From: Sambucus nigra
Taxonomy: Eukaryota; Streptophyta; Magnoliopsida; Dipsacales; Adoxaceae
Assembly: GCA_949130495.1 (NCBI GenBank)
Contig: OX422207.1
Coordinates: 835,176,073-835,240,072 of the forward strand
Reading direction: 5' to 3'
Length of the DNA: 64,000 nucleotides
Both the position numbers and the translations under genes were made by a program. Below the pieces are notes generated by a model. The model was not told the origin of the DNA, made no database searches, and was given only the letters and a program-made list of their open reading frames with translations. Shown here piece after piece: positions 45,626 to 57,499 of this stretch (position 1 is the first letter of the stretch; each line of letters opens with the position of its first letter).

Positions 45626-46249
45626 ACTCTAAATCTATATCATTACAAGATTCTCTCTTTATTAATCAATGTATAACCATTCTTTATAGATGGATCATTT
45701 ACAATAACTCTTCATAAATCCACTAAGATGACATAATATTAATCATGTCATAGATTATCGACCACTTTAAACAAGATACCATGTCATCATATTGACCCAA
45801 AATCATTTCGGAAGAGGAAATGCATATCCCAATATCATTAAAGATAGTCCTAATCGTCCCTAATGTATCAATTTTGGAAGTGGTAGAATATATCCTTATC
45901 TGGAAACTTGGGTGTGTGAAATTGGAATTTGTAAGAATAGAGATCTTTATACTTTATTCTTGTGATTTTTCATCATTATTTAGCACACACATCCATAAAT
46001 ATGGTATAATTCTCTCCACTATTTTAGACTATTTAAAGATAAGGTTTATTTTTTTTATTAGAGAAAAAGATGAAGAGGGGAGAAGAAAAGGCTATTTTTG
46101 TCCATAAATAGGAGGGCTTTAAGTTAAATTATACATTATCATAAGTTTGTTAACGAGGACTAATGTCCGTAAACTCTTGAAGGGTGTATAATTTTCATCT
46201 TTGAGGGGTTTAAGTCTTCTATTTAGGATGCAAATGACATAATAACTCC
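45626..46249. other. Interval without recognised features
   Basis: AT-rich. One short frame (45,820-46,107) lacks motifs. The far end may belong to the copia LTR that follows. Confidence 0.4.
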
Positions 46250-46643
46250 ATTATGAGATTATTGAGGGAAAAATAAAAAAACCATAGATTTTTTATGATC
46301 TATAATTCAATCACTATCCAGTTGATTCCAATCACTCCTAATGAATTGAGATTTGTTGAATTATATATAAATTGAACATATAAGAAATCCGAAGATTCAA
46401 GATTTTATTGTACTTATTTCACTTTTCCATTCCAAAGTACGTACATATAGGAGTATTTGTAGGTATTAAAAAGCCGATGTGCTATTATGGAGAGTCAGCA
46501 ACTAGCTTTTCTCTTCGTGCTTGTAACTTTGATGTATCGTTCTTGTAGTTTTGACTTCTCATAATTGTATCTTTGCATTGTTGTGCTTTTAATTTTGGAG
46601 AGTATTAATTGTATTCATACATGTTTGACACCTCCATAATACA
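46250..46643 (-). repeat. Probable copia 3' LTR
   Basis: It starts TGTATTATGGAGG directly after the polypurine tract (46,644-46,658). The far end is not defined, and there is no second LTR for comparison. Confidence 0.5.
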
Positions 46644-46899
46644 ATGCTCCCCCTTGGATACCGAAAAATTGTGTCCATTGTGCATTACACACTGCCTCAT
46701 TAAAACATTTCCAGGAAAACCAAGTGTGACAAAACCTAGGCAAAGGAAAAATATTACAACTCGCATAATTTTCAAAGTAACTAATACTCCCTTGATGAAA
46801 TAATAATCAATTTAACAAGATTGATTATAGACTTGTCACATGCCGATATCAAGTACCAACTTCTTGTATGCTGATGTTGATAATGCTTAAGTGAATGAA

Positions 46900-47811
46900 A
46901 AAAAAGTTTATCACCTGAACAACTATATTTAATATTACTTCATGACTACTCTGGATCTCATGTGTGTAGACGAACTTAGGTAAAATGTGTTTCGTCCTAT
47001 CATCTTTGATATAACCTCACTTGATTTGGGTAATATAAGAAAAATTATCTTTGTCTATTATTGTTGTTGGAATGTCCATGATTAAAGGAAGTTTTCATGC
47101 ACTTATGATGTGGTGAGTTATAGATATCAACCAGATACATTCATCACCTACTTCATGGATGCGAGTATCTTTGAGTGGTTGTATTATGTAAATTAATGTT
47201 TTCTTTGTAGATCACTAAGAAACTAAAACATTACCCTGTCTTTGAACGAGCTTTGTGAGGGTTAGAAAGGTATCCAACATCTACATATCCTTTCAAGTGG
47301 GAATTTCATGAATATGGAGTAGAATAAACCCATATTGATTGATCTTTGAAGGTGTCTCATAATGTGTTTGATGCTATTCCAATGTCGTAAAGTTGTTTAT
47401 GAATTAAACATGTTTAATAAATTGATTGAAAATGAAATATCAGATCTAGTAGATTGGGTACTTTAGGCCTAAGAATCATTTCACCGTCTATTTTAGGAGG
47501 AAATGGATCTTTTTTAGTGTGATGTGATCTAACAACCATCGAATAACTCAGTGAACGAAATTTATCAATGTTAAAGCACTTTAGCACTTTCTTAGTATTA
47601 TTTATTGCTCGATAAAGATTCCACTTAAGTTATATTCAATATGTGCGCATAAATGATATTTTGTTTTATTCGAGACCTTTCATCTCAAATTCTTTATCTA
47701 AAAATTCAGAAGCATTAGTAAGATCTTTTCGAGTTGCAATTATATTTATATCACCAACAAAAATTTTAATGACAAAAATTAATATTTATTTATCTTAATG
47801 AATACATAAGG
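46900..47811 (-). pseudogene. Copia RT C-terminal part and RNase H
   Basis: On the minus strand the piece starts in RT at the region where YVDD lies (here FVGDINIIAT), continues with LGLQIE-type remnants and SYSMVVRSHHTKKDPF, and reaches the RNase H block GYVDVGYLSNPHKARSKTG near 47,290. In copia polyproteins this block is GYADAGYLSDPHKARSQTG. It carries many stops, and the catalytic Asp is partly lost. Confidence 0.75.
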
Positions 47812-47816
47812 ACATT

Positions 47817-49270
47817 GATAATACGCAAATATTGTGTAGTTCATCCGTCGAACCTACGCATTTTAGCCCCCTCGAGTGCCTTAATCTCTATATTTAAGCC
47901 CGTTAACCAGACAACCTCGGTTTATATTGTTAACATGCTATATGAGGTATAATTGGGCTTTTGTAGGTATTTCGGTACTAAGAATGGGATTCAGACGCAT
48001 TCCGCTCAAGTTCCGTACGCAATCGCATGTTCAAGGGCAATTTAGTCTTTTCATATTTTGGGCACCTGGCCCAACATCTACATGGAAGTTGTATCCCTCC
48101 TTGCAAGCTTCGCATTACCGTGAATGGTGCGCGATTCCGAGTCCGAACGAAGAAGTTACGGCGTTTCTAGCTGAGGAGAAAACCAAATACACCAAAATAG
48201 GAGGAAAGGAGAAGCAGCCCTGCTTGATCGATCGATCGATCAAAAGAATCGATTGATCGATCCTTCAGATTTTGGCCATCGTGGGGAGACAGTGGGCATG
48301 ACTTTCAACCATCGATCGATTGATCGATGCCCTGTTTTCTGCTGATATTTTGGCTTTTATTTTCTGTTTCCTTTTCTTTTCTAATTTAATTCCAACTTAC
48401 TATATAATGGAATTTTGTGTAAATATCAATATATTCAGTTCTTATTAGTTTAGGTTAGGGTTTTGGAGGTTTTAGAGATCATTTATTCATTTCTTCTTGG
48501 ATTGACACCCCATTTGGTGTATAATTGCACTTTCATCTTCCATCTCCATTAATATAAGTTGTATTTCCTTAATTCTTACTTTGTAGATTAATTTACATGC
48601 TTTGCTACTTAGTTTACTTTCTTTCTTAGTTTAATTAGTTGTAATTTAGTTTAATCATTATGTGCCCTTAGATAATTAGGGTCGGGATTTCGTTCCGCCA
48701 TTAACGGGTCCCGAGCTCCGAAAATGAGGTTTTGTGCAGAATTGCATTTAATTGAACCCGTGCGTATTAAAGTTGGATTATTATGCGTTTAACTTTATCT
48801 GTCATGCAACGTTAGTGTTTATAGAGATAATCCGAATTTAATCCGCGTGCGACCAATTTTCGGTTAAATGTTTATTCACGCAACTTTGGCTTAAATTCCT
48901 TATTGTGTGAAGTTTATGATTAATTGATAATGCTCGATTAAATTTCTCTCGAGCCGGAATTCTGATTAATAGCTATTTTCGAGCCGTATGGTTGGATGAT
49001 ATCCCGATCCTCACTTTTACTTTATTTAGATTTAACTTCTTTCTTTTCTTTTATTTCCTAGCACAAATCACCCTTTTTCACTTTTATTTCGGAATTAATA
49101 ATCCGATTAAAATCTGTCGAACACTCCTTGTGGATTCGATACCTGACTTACCGCTATACTTGTATCGCAAGCGCAATCGTAATTTATGTTTTTGTATAAA
49201 GTTAGTGAGCCGAATATAAAATGACCGGCGTGTAGGTGACTCTCCCGCCGCGGTAAAACCCGATCTATCA
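47817..49270 (+). repeat. Athila-like element 5' LTR
   Basis: About 1,454 bp. It carries the 20 bp perfect palindrome TTGATCGATCGATCGATCAA at 48,224-48,243, further ATCGAT clusters to 48,262 and at 48,311-48,329, and TATATAATGG near 48,400. Confidence 0.9.
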
Positions 49271-49472
49271 AATGGTTCCGTTGCCGGGGAATGCTTTGAT
49301 TTAGATTGTATTTGTCTTATTAGTTCGTAGTATTCTTTCTTTTGTATTTGTATTCTTTGTTTTAACCTTTTTTGCAGGACTTCTCTATTTGAGCGCCTAG
49401 AAACGCTTGAATTTTTCCCGTCTCACATTGCTTTGTGGAATTTTCCCTCTCGAGCTTTATTTTAGGGTAAGC

Positions 49473-50534
49473 ATGTCTTATTCTTATTTTTCTGGTAATC
49501 CTAATGATAATTCTCAAAATTCCGATAAACCCATGACTTTTGGTCAATACTTGCAATCCCAAAAAAATGCGACATCTAAAACGACATTGGGTGAGTATTA
49601 CGAAAGTCAAAGTTTGGATTACATCAATTTTGGGCGTGAGCATTTTGATTCTGGGTCGCAAGATCCTTATGATAAGTATTTTGAAACAAATTGTAATCAT
49701 TTTCAAAATTCTTATGTTAATGATTTTGAGTGTAGTCCCGAGAACAATTTTTAAAACTCTCAATTCCAAGAATTCTCTCCTCGCCCTATGACTTTCGGTG
49801 AGGGATTGCGCATGCTTGAAAATGAGTGGATTGAAAACCGTTACCAGGAAGAAAATCGTTGTTGGGAACATGAGTTGGGTTTATTATTTGAATCCGGCGA
49901 TGACTTTTCTTCCGAAACTTTTGAAGTCGAGGACCGTTTTGAACCAAATGAGGTACTTTTGCCTACTTTGGAACAAATCATCCTTGACTTGACCCATGGT
50001 ATAGTAGAGAATGAAAATGAGGATGAAACGGGCATAGTATCCATTTGCAATGAACTCATTTATTCTTTGATTCTCAAAGAAGAAAGTTTCATTGTAAACG
50101 ATCCTATTTCTTCCAAAATTCAATCTTCCGGCGATGATCACTCATCGCCTGAGATTGAATTTCTTTCATCCCCATCTTTATTCTATACGATCACCCCGTC
50201 TTTAGTACCCAATGAATCGGTTCAAAACTTTATCGTTCCAAACCTTTTCACTGACGAGGAGTACTCGCTCGAGTCGCCTTCCATGACGACATCTTTGCCC
50301 TCATGTGCGCCGCCTCCCATTCCAACTTCAAAATACTTGGGAGATGATTCAATTTTTCTTGTCCCACATGTGTATTTGTCACCTGTCCTATCCAAATCCC
50401 CCATCCTCCCTCCCAAATTTTTAATTGGGGATGGTTCATCTTTTCCACCACCCACATGCCTTCCGTCGTTTGAACGGAATTCATATTTTTCGGGAGGCAT
50501 GCATGAAAGGGAAGGTCCACCATTGATCTTGTAA
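49473..50534 (+). pseudogene. Acidic Ser-rich ORF of unknown function in the Athila-like element
   Basis: The ATG at 49,473 opens a frame of about 353 codons with a single TAA near 49,752. The product is rich in Asp, Glu, Ser, Asn and aromatic residues. It has two related blocks, KPMTFGQYLQSQ (near 49,530) and RPMTFGEGLRML (near 49,785), so it may be an internal duplication. The second half is Pro/Ser-rich with no known motif. It sits where gag would be expected but has no zinc knuckle. I do not recognise the family. Confidence 0.5.
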
Positions 50535-51824
50535 AGTCAAACTATTGTTTGGGTGGACCCTAAAAAATTCCTACTTTTAGTATATAGCTAATTAGAATTC
50601 CTATGTGTAGGTTGTATATACTAACTTTTTCATTTTTTCTTAATTTAGTCTAGTGTAATTAGTTCATCTCTTTTTATATATTTTTTTGTATGCTTGGTTC
50701 TAACTCTTTATGTAGGTTCAACGGACTTGAAATTGCAGAAATTGTGCGTCCTGGCATACTTTAGTTAAGAAAAAAATGAAAACAGTCACAAAAAGATTTT
50801 TTTCCCTTTCTTTTACACACACTCATTCTCACGCATTTGCATTTGTTTTTCCTTTTCTTTTATTTTATTTTTCATTCATTTGTGAGCATGCGTGTGTGTC
50901 GCTCGTTGTATATATTTTTCGCTTTTTGGTTTATCTACTATATGTGTATATATGTGCATATTTAGTCTAATTCTTTGTTATTTTATTTTATTCTTATTTT
51001 TACTTCTAATTTTTTTATTTGCATTTTTATTTTCATGTACTTATATATACTATTTATATACATATTTATACTTATTTATACATTCCCCCCTTTTTCCCTT
51101 AATTGCCATCCCCCCCCCCCCCCCCCCCCCCATTTGAAAAACAACATGCAGTGGGCATTTTACTGTATGAACGATCGATCGATGCCAAGGCTCGATTGAT
51201 CGATCGTCCAGTTAAAGGCCGAAATCTGCCTTGTTTTTCCCCCTTTCCTCCATTTCTATTATCTCTCTTCTCTCCAGTTTCGTGCCCTAAAATCCCCCAA
51301 CCCCATTTCCTTCAATTTTCAGCACTTCTCTACACTTTAAAGGTATAGTCCTTCCTATTTACTTGTGTATTTGTAGATTTTGGTTGAATTATGTCATTAT
51401 TTCACTGTTTTATTCATTTTTTGACATGTTTGAATGTGTGTTGATTGTGTCCCTGTTTTGTTGTTCCAACTGATTTTTCTTGCTGATTATTGTTATATAT
51501 CCCTTCATCACATATTTGTTGTTGCATTGTTGTTGTGTTCATGAATGGGGCTCCATTGTTGGTTCAAAGGGTATTTTTCACCCTCGTCGCACATTGCGCA
51601 CGCCAAGTGTTCGCTAAAATGCCCCAAACAGTTTTCAATCCATTTTTGGCGCACACTTGGGTGATTTTCACTCGTTGTCGCATGTCGAAATTTTTTATCG
51701 CAATGTTGATTCTTTTTCGCTCGATTTTGCGCACGTGCACCCACCATTTCAACTCGTACACTAACTAACCATTAATTTTGCTTACAATTTTTTTTTGTAG
51801 TGCTTAATTATTGTTTTGTTGGTT
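50535..51824 (+). other. Noncoding spacer between the two Athila-like ORFs
   Basis: T-rich, with a run of about 23 C at 51,110-51,132 and an inverted GATCGATC hairpin at 51,170-51,206. Small frames in 51,490-51,770 look accidental. Confidence 0.5.
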
Positions 51825-52691
51825 GAAATGGCAAATCTCAAGAAATACAAGTTCACTAGGTGCGTGCCCAACCGGGGCTTCGAGGGGTTCCGTTGTGAGC
51901 AGGAGCGAGATTGGTTTCAGGCCTATTTTCAGACTTTTGAGAGGCCTTTGGGCTATCATTTTTCCTGGAAACTTGAAGATATACCAAAGGAGGCGCGTGT
52001 TCTGTTGTGCCGATAAAGATGGGAGCCCTTTCTTGCTACTAATGGGCGCGTCAATGAAGAACTCGTCCGAATATTTTACACGACATTAGCAGAGGTGAAA
52101 GGGTAGGGACCTACTATTTTCGAGGACATGGTCCGTGGGGTGAGTATACCGCTCCTCCGTTCAGACTTGGCGGCCTTTATGCGTGTGCCAGACCCCGTGG
52201 ATCCTGTCAGTTTCTTGGATGAGGATCTCTTTGGTCATGCGACGTTGATTGAGGCCCTTGCTCTGGGCGAGGTACGAAAGAAGGGTGCTTTTCGTTCGGC
52301 TGCAATGGCGAACTTGCCTAGAGTACTCCACTACATCAACGTCCACTCTTTCATGGTGACGAGCAACCGATCTGAGGTGAGTCACAAGCATGAGACATTC
52401 ATCTACACTACGCTTAATAATTTGGGCGATATCAGCTTGCTCAAAATATTTTTGGAGACAATGCTCACGACATCCAAGGAGATTGCCAGGAGATATGCCC
52501 TTCCTTTTCCTACCCTCATCACGAGGATCTGCACTTCACATGGTTGCCCTGAGTACGACGCTGATCGCAAGCGTGAGCCACTAGGGCTTCTCACAAAAGA
52601 CAGAATTTCGAATATGTTGACTCACGCATGGGGAGAATCAGGGAACAAAAGGCAGAGGCTGATGACATGGCATAAGAGGAGGCCGAGATGA
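51825..52691 (+). pseudogene. Plant transposon protein domain ORF (Athila ORF1-like)
   Basis: The frame from the ATG at 51,825 has stops near 52,015 and 52,102 but otherwise stays open to 52,691. The pattern (FEGFRCEQERDWFQAYFQ, VRGVSIPLLRSDLAAFMRVPDP, NLPRVLHYINVHSFMVTSNRSE, YTTLNNLGDISLLKIFL, LPFPTLITRICTSHG) matches what I know as the putative plant transposon protein domain found with Athila-type elements. Its role is unknown. An Arg/Gln/His-rich tail continues in another frame to about 53,010. Confidence 0.65.
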
Positions 52692-53010
52692 GACATATGG
52701 AGCAGGGGTGAGGGTTATCACGTGCCACACACAGATTTTGATGCCCGCCTTGAGGCATTTCAGGCAGTGCAGGACCAGCGCTGGGAGGAGACCTAACTTA
52801 GGTGGGCTACATGGGAGTCTCGCCTAAATCAGAAGTGAGATGAGCGCCGACATGATAGAGCCGAGCAGAGGCAGGCGAGAGCGCGACAGAGGCATGAGTA
52901 CCATATGATTCAAGCGATGATGCGAGACATTTATTTGCAGCGGCATGATTCGGACGCCCCTCTACCTCCACATTTTCAGGATCATTCTGATCCTAGTGGT
53001 TCCGGCCACT

Positions 53011-55301
53011 AGGTATTGGGTCATTTTTTGCATTTCTGGGACGGATATTATGTTGTATTTTTTTTTTATTTCTTTCTTTTTAATAGTTGTAATGTATTAA
53101 GTTGTTTTGTATCGAACTTATGAAATGAGCAATAAGAATGTAGTTTGAGGTTGTTTATTGGATTTTGATGTGTGTGACCTTCCATTTTATAAAATCAAAA
53201 TGTTCACCATCAATTTATCTAGTATTTACACTTCAGCCCCTCTATATTGTTGTGACTTGTGACATAGATTCTTTGAACTTAATACATTGGTACATATTAT
53301 TCCTATGCTTTGTACTAACTTGTTTTGCAGATTCATTTGGACTTGTACTTATGGAGATCGCTCCAAATTTGGGTAATATCATTCTTTTTCTATCTTTATG
53401 TTGTGTTCTTTAATGGACGCATTGGGGACAATGCAACATCTAAGTTAGGGGGTGTGGGATATTCTATCCATTTCACTGTTTAGTCCTTGAATTTGACTAC
53501 AATTTAGTTACAAAGCATGTTTTTGTTAAAAATTTGAAAATTTTCAAAAATATTTTCTTTCTTTTTTCTCCTTTCTTGGGCATTTTGCCCTTGTTTCCAA
53601 TGATAAATTTTAATAATTGCCCGATCCATTTGACAATTCAACGATGCATGTTCTCGATTTTAGAAGTTATTAGATTTTAGTCCTCAAATCATTGATTTTA
53701 TGAATAACTTCATGAATTAAACTTTATCCCTTGAGCACATGAGTTTTTCTTATTATATTGATTTGGTTTAAGATTTTTATAACCCGGTAATCTTTTATTG
53801 CATTGTATATACTTACACCGAGTGAGATTAGAGACTTATCTTCATTTATGCGAGTATACACTATTCTTTCCTCTTTGAAAACATTATAGTCGTTGGTAAT
53901 CTCGTTATTCTTTCATTGACTGTTCATTAATTGAGTTCATATATGAAATGTATTACTTGAGCATGATTTTCATATATTATTTTGACTCGAGAATTGAGTA
54001 AACTTTTTGAAATGTGCATAGGCCATCTTTGTATATCAACCATATGACCTTGACCTCACCTTTTAAATGTTCCCTAGTCAACCCACTTGAGCCTAAATAC
54101 TAGCCTTTCGTTTCATTACCCAAAATCCCCTAACCAACTCCAAATTGGAGTTTCATACCATACATATTACCTTACATACCCTTGTTTGGATTGTTTACTT
54201 GGGATTGATTGATATTGTTGTTTTGTGGTTGCAATTTGAGCATGAAAAGAGTGAGAAAAGAAGAAAGTGTAGTGAAAAAGAGAAGAAAAAGAAAAAGTTG
54301 AAAACCAAAGAAAACAAAAGAAAAAGTAAGAAAAAGAAGAAAATAAAAAGAAAGAGAAATTTGTATATATTGTCTATAGTGATTCAATAAGCTTTGATTA
54401 CTCTGCAATTGTTATATCTAATGCTTGTTTGGAAATCATTTGTCCAATTTTGAAATTGCCCACTTTTTTCCATTATCCCGAGCTTCATCCCCAAACACCG
54501 TTGAATCCGTATATACATCCCTTTCATTTCATAACCTTATCCCCAATCTACATTATAACCCTATTAAAGTCCTATGTGATCTTAAGTAGATGTAATTCAA
54601 AGGTTTAAATAGTTTTGATAATATGTGAAAATGCATTTCGCCTCTTTTATATGTTCGATATCTTTCACTGAGATTACAGTTTTTATTTTATATATAGCGT
54701 TCTTCATTTGTGACATGTGCGCGGCCTAGTTTCCCTTTACATTTACTCTTTATTCCTGCATGTCCCGTGTGTTACCTACCAGTTTCAAGTGAATTCATTT
54801 GATGAGTGTAATGCCCGTGAGGATTGACTTATATGTATGCTTTAATATTTATTATCCGATTTATTTAAGTTTTTGTCAAATCATATTTTGCGTGTGCTCG
54901 CTCCCCTCCCACATTTTAAGGGTTCAATCCATTGAGGTGCATTCTATAATGTTAATAGCTATGAACTTTTCATGTGAATTCGTTTGCAATGCTAATAACA
55001 TGTTGAAATCTTGTTCGTATTGTTGAGTTTGTCGCATGATTGATTGGGCATATTTTGAAAAAACTATATGATGTTTGTGGGTTTCATCCCTGAAAACCCT
55101 CACGAGATGACACTCGTCCACTAGAGTAGCCTAGGAATTTAACGGCTTATTGCATACGCTAAATGCAATCGAATCGCTCGCGAAAGTGGCCTTATGCTTT
55201 TATACCATACTTTTGTACTATCTCCTGCTTTTGGTTTGCTTGTAGTTCTTGTTGCATCCTATTTCGTTGCTAGGGACTGGCAATGTGTAAGTTAGGGGGT
55301 G
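53011..55301 (+). other. Long 3' noncoding part of the Athila-like element
   Basis: A purine-rich CTAAGTTAGGGGGTGTGG lies near 53,440, almost repeating the real polypurine tract at about 55,289-55,301. A GAAAAAGAGAAG-rich tract lies at 54,240-54,355. No coding domain recognised. Confidence 0.6.
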
Positions 55302-56773
55302 TGATAATACGTAAATATTGCGTATTTCATCCGTCGAACCTACGCATTTTAGTCCCCTCGGGTTCCTTAATCCCTATATTTAAGATCGTTAACCAGACAA
55401 CCTAGGTTTATATTGTTAACATTTTATATGAGGTATAATTGGGCTTTTGTAGGTATTTTGGTACTAAGAATGGGATTTGGACACATTCCGCTCAAGTTTC
55501 GTACGCAATAGCACGTTCAAGGGCAATTTAGTCTTTTCAAATTTTGGTCACTGGCCCAACATCTACACAGAAGTTGTATCCCTCCTTGCAAGCTTCGCGT
55601 GGCCGTGAACGGTGCGCGATTCCGAGTCCGAATGAAGAAGTTACGGCGTTTCTAGCGGAGGAGAAAACCAAATACACCAAAACAGGAGGAAAGGAGAAGC
55701 AGTCCTACTTGATCGATCGATCGATCAAAAGGATCGATCGATCGATCCTTTAGATTTTGTCCATCGTGGGGAGACAGTGGGCATGACTTTCAACCATCGA
55801 TCGATCGATCAATCGATGCCCTATTTTCTGTTGATATTTTGGCTTTTCTTTTCTTTTACCTTTTCCTTTTTAATTTAATTCCAACTTACTATGTAATGGA
55901 ATTTTGTGTAAATATCAATATATTCAGTTCTTATTAGTTTAGGTTAGGGTTTTGGAGGTTTGAGAGCTCATTTCTTCATTTCTTTTTGGATTGACACCCC
56001 AGTTGGTGTGTAATTTGCACTTTCATCTTCCATCTCCCTTAATATAAGTTGTATTTCCTTAATTCTTGATTTGTAGATTAATTTACATGCTTTGCAAATT
56101 AGTTTACTTGCTTTATTACTTGCTTTCCTAGTTTAATTACTTGTAATTTAGTTTAATCATTATGTGCCCTTAAGATAATTAGGGTCGGGATTTCGTTCCG
56201 CCATTAACGGGCCCCGAGCTCCGAAAATTAGGTTTTGTGAATAATTGCATTTAATTGAACTCGTTCGTATTAAAGTTGGATTATTACGCGTTTAACTTTC
56301 TCTGTCATGCAACGTTAGTGTTTATAGCGATAATCCGAATTTAATCCGCGTGCGACCAATTTTCGATTAAATGTTTATTCACGCAACTTTGGCTTAAATT
56401 CCTTAATGTGTGAAGTTTATGATTAATTGATAATGCTCGATTAAATTGCTCTCGAGTCGGAATTCTGATTAATAGTTGTTTTCGAGCCGTATTGTTGGAT
56501 GATATCCCGATCCTCGCTTTTACTTTATTTAGACTTAACTTCTCTCTTTTCTTTTATTTCCTAACACACATCACCCTTTTTTACTTTTATTCCTGAATTA
56601 ATAATTCGATTAAAATCTGTCGAACACTTCCTGTGGATTTGATACCCGACTTACCGCTATACTTGTATCGCAAGTGCAATCGTAATTTAGGTTTTTGTAT
56701 AGAGTTGGTGAGCCGAATATAAAACGACCGGCGCGTAGGTGACTTTCGTGCCGCGGCAAAACCCGGTCTATCA
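55302..56773 (+). repeat. Athila-like element 3' LTR
   Basis: About 1,472 bp. It is clearly diverged from the 5' LTR by scattered substitutions and small indels, but keeps the GATCGATC palindrome at 55,709-55,728. Confidence 0.9.
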
Positions 56774-56778
56774 GACAT

Positions 56779-57300
56779 ATATGATTGTTTTTATTCCTTT
56801 CTTTCACCAAGTTGTCACTAAGGATTATACCATATTCTTCCTAATTGTTTCAATCCATAAAACTACCTGTTAAGATAAACTGAATACTAATTATTTGTTT
56901 TGGCTTATGGAAATTTTAATGTTTCGTTGACTTTCATATAAATATATGTATATAAAGTTCCATATAAATATGTTGTTACCATGTCCATTATATGCATTTT
57001 GAGTCTTTTTGTCAACGAGAGACTAATTAAACATCTAAATTTAATTCCATCCATTATATGTGAGTTAGTGCCTTCATAAGTAATCCTAGGTCTCCACGAT
57101 AAATCTTGTGCAACAAGTCGTGTTTATATTGAAAAATCTCATATTTCTCATTAAGGTTTTTGTAAACACCCATTTTTAAACTAAAAGATTAACACATTTA
57201 GGTGTCAGGATAAAAGACTTATCGTCTTGTAAATTTATCCAATCCTACTTGGATTTCCTTTTTCCAATTTGGCCAATCATATCTTTGTTAACATTAATTA
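56779..57300 (-). pseudogene. Copia RT N-terminal part
   Basis: On the minus strand, near 57,180-57,050, a decayed match to the start of copia RT is seen (KWVFTKTLMRN, then ET...DYL), which in intact elements reads KWVFVRKRNE and RPGIDYEETYSPV. The last codons before the Athila-like insertion read LVKERNKNNHIC, the usual lead-in to the segment that resumes left of 47,812. Many stops. Confidence 0.7.
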
Positions 57301-57499
57301 ATAGAGTGAGGTTCAATATTATAATTTTTTATGAATTCAGTACCTATTGGAAAGGAAAATATATCATCTCTGATCATTGCTTTACGGTTTCACAATTCTC
57401 TAGTGCTTGGATAATTTATAGAAATTTCTTTGTTAGGTACCTATACCTCTTCAGATATTTGTGTCTCTTTAAGGAGTTGTTCTTATTCTAGATTCATTT

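Larger units (their letters stand above)
47817..56773 (+). mobile_element. Non-autonomous Athila-like Ty3/gypsy element
   Basis: LTRs at 47,817-49,270 and 55,302-56,773 start TGATAATACG and end TCTATCA, with target duplication GACAT (47,812-47,816 and 56,774-56,778). The primer site TGGTTCCGTTGCCGGGGA (49,273-49,290) equals the tRNA-Asp complement used by Athila elements with two changes. A purine-rich AAGTTAGGGGGTG precedes the 3' LTR. The 6 kb interior has two broken reading frames and no protease, RT, RNase H or integrase. Confidence 0.9.

Noticed and set aside
49362..50523. Minus-strand frames opposite the acidic ORF
   Set aside because: Overlap the better-supported plus-strand frame, have no motif, and composition follows from the opposite strand.
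54240..54390. Lys-rich 81-codon plus-strand frame
   Set aside because: Encoded by a GAAAAAG-type purine tract within noncoding 3' sequence of the Athila-like element.
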